Program-made: the position numbers and the translations under genes
Assembly: GCF_963678635.1 (NCBI RefSeq)
Contig: NC_087070.1
Location: 8,838,539-8,902,538, forward strand
Source: Symsagittifera roscoffensis
Lineage: Eukaryota; Xenacoelomorpha; Acoela; Convolutidae
Direction of reading: 5' to 3'
DNA: 64,000 nt
Notes under the pieces: generated by a model
What the model was told of the DNA's origin: nothing
Database searches by the model: none
The model's input: only the letters and a program-made list of their open reading frames with translations
Shown here: piece by piece, positions 62,231-64,000 of the stretch
How the letters are laid out: each line of letters starts with the position of its first letter
How positions within the stretch are numbered: position 1 is the first letter of the stretch

Positions 62231-64000
62231 CTACATGGGGTATATTTTATCAGCATACCCCTTGATGAACTCTCGATAATAATTTGCGAATCCCAGAAAA
62301 CTCATCAGCTGTGTGTCTGTTTTAGGTGCCTTCCAGGTCAGCACCGCTTCAACCGCTTCGGGATCTGGTCTCACTCCATGTTTGTCAACCAGGCGGCCCA
62401 GATACTTTATGGAATCCCTGAGGATTTCACACTTAGAGGGTTTGCATTTCAGACCCGCCTGCTTCATGCAAGAAAACACCTCCTCCAACCTCTCTATGTG
62501 GTCTTCTAAGGTTGGTGTTGCAATCACGACATCATCGACATAACACATGATGAGATTCCCATATTTCTTAGTGACGCTCGTGAGTGCCTGGGCCATCAGT
62601 CGCTGGAATGTGGCCGTCGCGTTGCACAATCCGAATGGCATCCTCTTCCACTGGAACAGTCCCAGCTCACACGCGAAACCTGTTTCCTCTCGATCTTGCT
62701 TTCTGAGTGGCACTTGCCAGAATGCGGAGCCCAAATCCAATGTCGTGAAGAACTTAGCGTCTCCCAGCTTGGATAGGCTCTCATCGATGCGGGGAATCGG
62801 GTATGCGTCCTTTATAGTCACTGCGTTCAGATAAAGGAAATCACAACAAAATCTGAGTTGTCCCCCTTTCTTTTTCGCCATGACCACGCCACAAGCGCAT
62901 GGGGACTTCGACGGCTCGATCATGTCGTACTCCATTAACATCTCGATTTCCTTCCTACACGCTTCTGACTTGTTTGGGGTCATTCTTCTCGCCCCTTCCC
63001 TATGAGGTACCGAGCCCTCTTCTATCTCAATCTCGTGCTCTACAAAATTGCAACAACCTATGTCGGCCTTATGTTTCGTAAAAACGTCTGCGTTCCGATT
63101 TAGCACCGCCCTGAGCGAATCTAGTTCCGTGTCTGATATTTTACCCTTCAGATGTTCTATCTCAGGTAGGACAGGCTTATTCGCTGCTAACTCTGCCTCC
63201 GTCGGCCTCTCAGGAAAGTTGGAACAACTAGACAGCCCATCATCTGTTTCCGACTTCATTGAAAACAATTTCCTAGAAGATTTCAATTCATTTACTCTTT
63301 TCATTATACATTCTTGGTTCGCATGCAATGGACATTTAGTGACATCAAACTTCTTCAAGTTCTCCACACTCAGAAAGTCTGTGTTCAGAGGCAAAGCGTA
63401 GCCAAGTTTCTTTCCCCTCTGTATTGTCACTGTTGTTGCTTCTGTGTTCAATAACACACTCACACACAGTCCGCTCTGAGTGAGTGAGAAGCTTCTTCCT
63501 AAAATAGCCGAGCTTTTACTGTTTGGATTTGGTACCAGACACACCTGTCTGTCATTGCTGAGTTCATTCAAGTTCCTCATCCTAAACGTCGCTACTACGG
63601 CTTGGTTCGGTTTTAATCTAACTTTTCGATCCAGAAAAATCGGCACCTTGGCCTGATTAATTAAGATCTTATTAAGGGGTCTTTTCTCATACTTTCTCTC
63701 AGGATCCCTGATCCTAATCAATCCGTCATTGAGATCGATCGTGACGTCGAAGTTGCGAACGAAATCCCTTCCTAGGATGAACTGGTCGGATTCGTCCAAA
63801 TTCTCTACTACTAGGAAGCTCATCCAAAGATGTCTTCCTCCGAGCTGCAGTGAAATGATCGGGGTTCGTCCGGCGACATAGATCGCTCCCTGATTGGCAG
63901 CTGCCAACCTGATGTTTGTCGGTATGAGATCCGACCTTTCGAAACCCATGTCGGTCCAAGTTTTGACTTGCATGACACTAACCACTGCTCCCGTGTCTAG
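62231..64000 (-). CDS. pol: Element C protease end and reverse transcriptase (continues past the edge)
   Basis: Part of the protease domain (ILGRDFVRNFD), the connector (KLFSMKSETDDGLSSCSNFP, HEIEIEEGSVPHREGARRMTP) and RT with GGQLRFCCDF, FTTLDLGSAFWQ, MPFGLCNATATFQRLMAQAL and YVDD in one open stretch. The upstream part of the protease and gag lie beyond 64000. Confidence 0.85.
   Translation of the reverse strand, partial: LDTGAVVSVMQVKTWTDMGFERSDLIPTNIRLAAANQGAIYVAGRTPIISLQLGGRHLWMSFLVVENLDESDQFILGRDFVRNFDVTIDLNDGLIRIRDPERKYEKRPLNKILINQAKVPIFLDRKVRLKPNQAVVATFRMRNLNELSNDRQVCLVPNPNSKSSAILGRSFSLTQSGLCVSVLLNTEATTVTIQRGKKLGYALPLNTDFLSVENLKKFDVTKCPLHANQECIMKRVNELKSSRKLFSMKSETDDGLSSCSNFPERPTEAELAANKPVLPEIEHLKGKISDTELDSLRAVLNRNADVFTKHKADIGCCNFVEHEIEIEEGSVPHREGARRMTPNKSEACRKEIEMLMEYDMIEPSKSPCACGVVMAKKKGGQLRFCCDFLYLNAVTIKDAYPIPRIDESLSKLGDAKFFTTLDLGSAFWQVPLRKQDREETGFACELGLFQWKRMPFGLCNATATFQRLMAQALTSVTKKYGNLIMCYVDDVVIATPTLEDHIERLEEVFSCMKQAGLKCKPSKCEILRDSIKYLGRLVDKHGVRPDPEAVEAVLTWKAPKTDTQLMSFLGFANYYREFIKGYADKIYPM

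Larger units (their letters stand above)
46882..64000 (-). mobile_element. Element C: divergent Ty3/Gypsy LTR element, runs off the right edge
   Basis: The 3' LTR is 46882-47755 and the internal part continues to the window end, inside the protease region. Gag, leader and 5' LTR are outside, so LTR divergence and age cannot be read. Gene order equals A and B: pro-pol, macrodomain-like end, spacer, coiled-coil ORF, third-ORF block, PPT, LTR. Protein similarity to A is high in pol and moderate in the third ORF, so it is a separate subfamily. It has a few breaks (about three or four) in the visible part. It lies within remnant D. Confidence 0.88.

Overview
The window is animal nuclear DNA: one edge of an ordinary host gene followed by about 61 kb of related, nested LTR retrotransposons, all coded on the minus strand. 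The host gene (positions 1-2020) is NVL, a nuclear tandem AAA ATPase used in ribosome assembly. It has spliceosomal introns and AT-rich flanks. A TTTCAG directly before its ATG would fit a spliced-leader acceptor, as in nematodes or flatworms, but the sequence alone does not fix the phylum.

Three large Ty3/Gypsy-type elements (called A, B and C here) and a remnant (D) fill the rest. A (2768-25424) has two 924-bp LTRs that differ at about four sites by eye, so it is very young; it has about two interruptions. B (2640-46186) is older, with LTRs roughly 93-95% alike by eye, and has many breaks. A sits inside the terminal repeat array of B's 3' LTR. C (46882 to beyond the right edge) is a divergent subfamily with a few breaks and lies inside D (46187-46881). 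Read in the sense (minus) direction the layout is: 5' LTR, PBS-like site, a leader of about 3 kb, gag, protease, RT, RNase H, a long linker, integrase with a GPY/F-like module, a C-terminal extension, a structured spacer, a small coiled-coil ORF (in B and C), a giant third ORF, about 0.8 kb of non-coding DNA, PPT and 3' LTR.

What makes the family unusual: (1) Pol ends in a domain that aligns by eye with TARG1/OARD1-type macrodomains; (2) after pol comes a third gene block of up to about 2300 codons of unknown function, with a canonical SGNH/GDSL-hydrolase-like module at its start in B and C and a second, degenerate SGNH-like module in all three; (3) the 3' polypurine tract is copied several times inside pol at exact 66-bp (A, B) or 42-bp (C) spacing, and once more in a different reading frame; (4) target duplications appear to be only 3 bp; (5) the leader and LTRs carry many copies of a CCTCCGGATT-like motif; (6) the spacer before the third gene block keeps hairpins whose sequence changes between subfamilies. 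I know of no description of a Ty3/Gypsy lineage with this combination, but I could not search databases.
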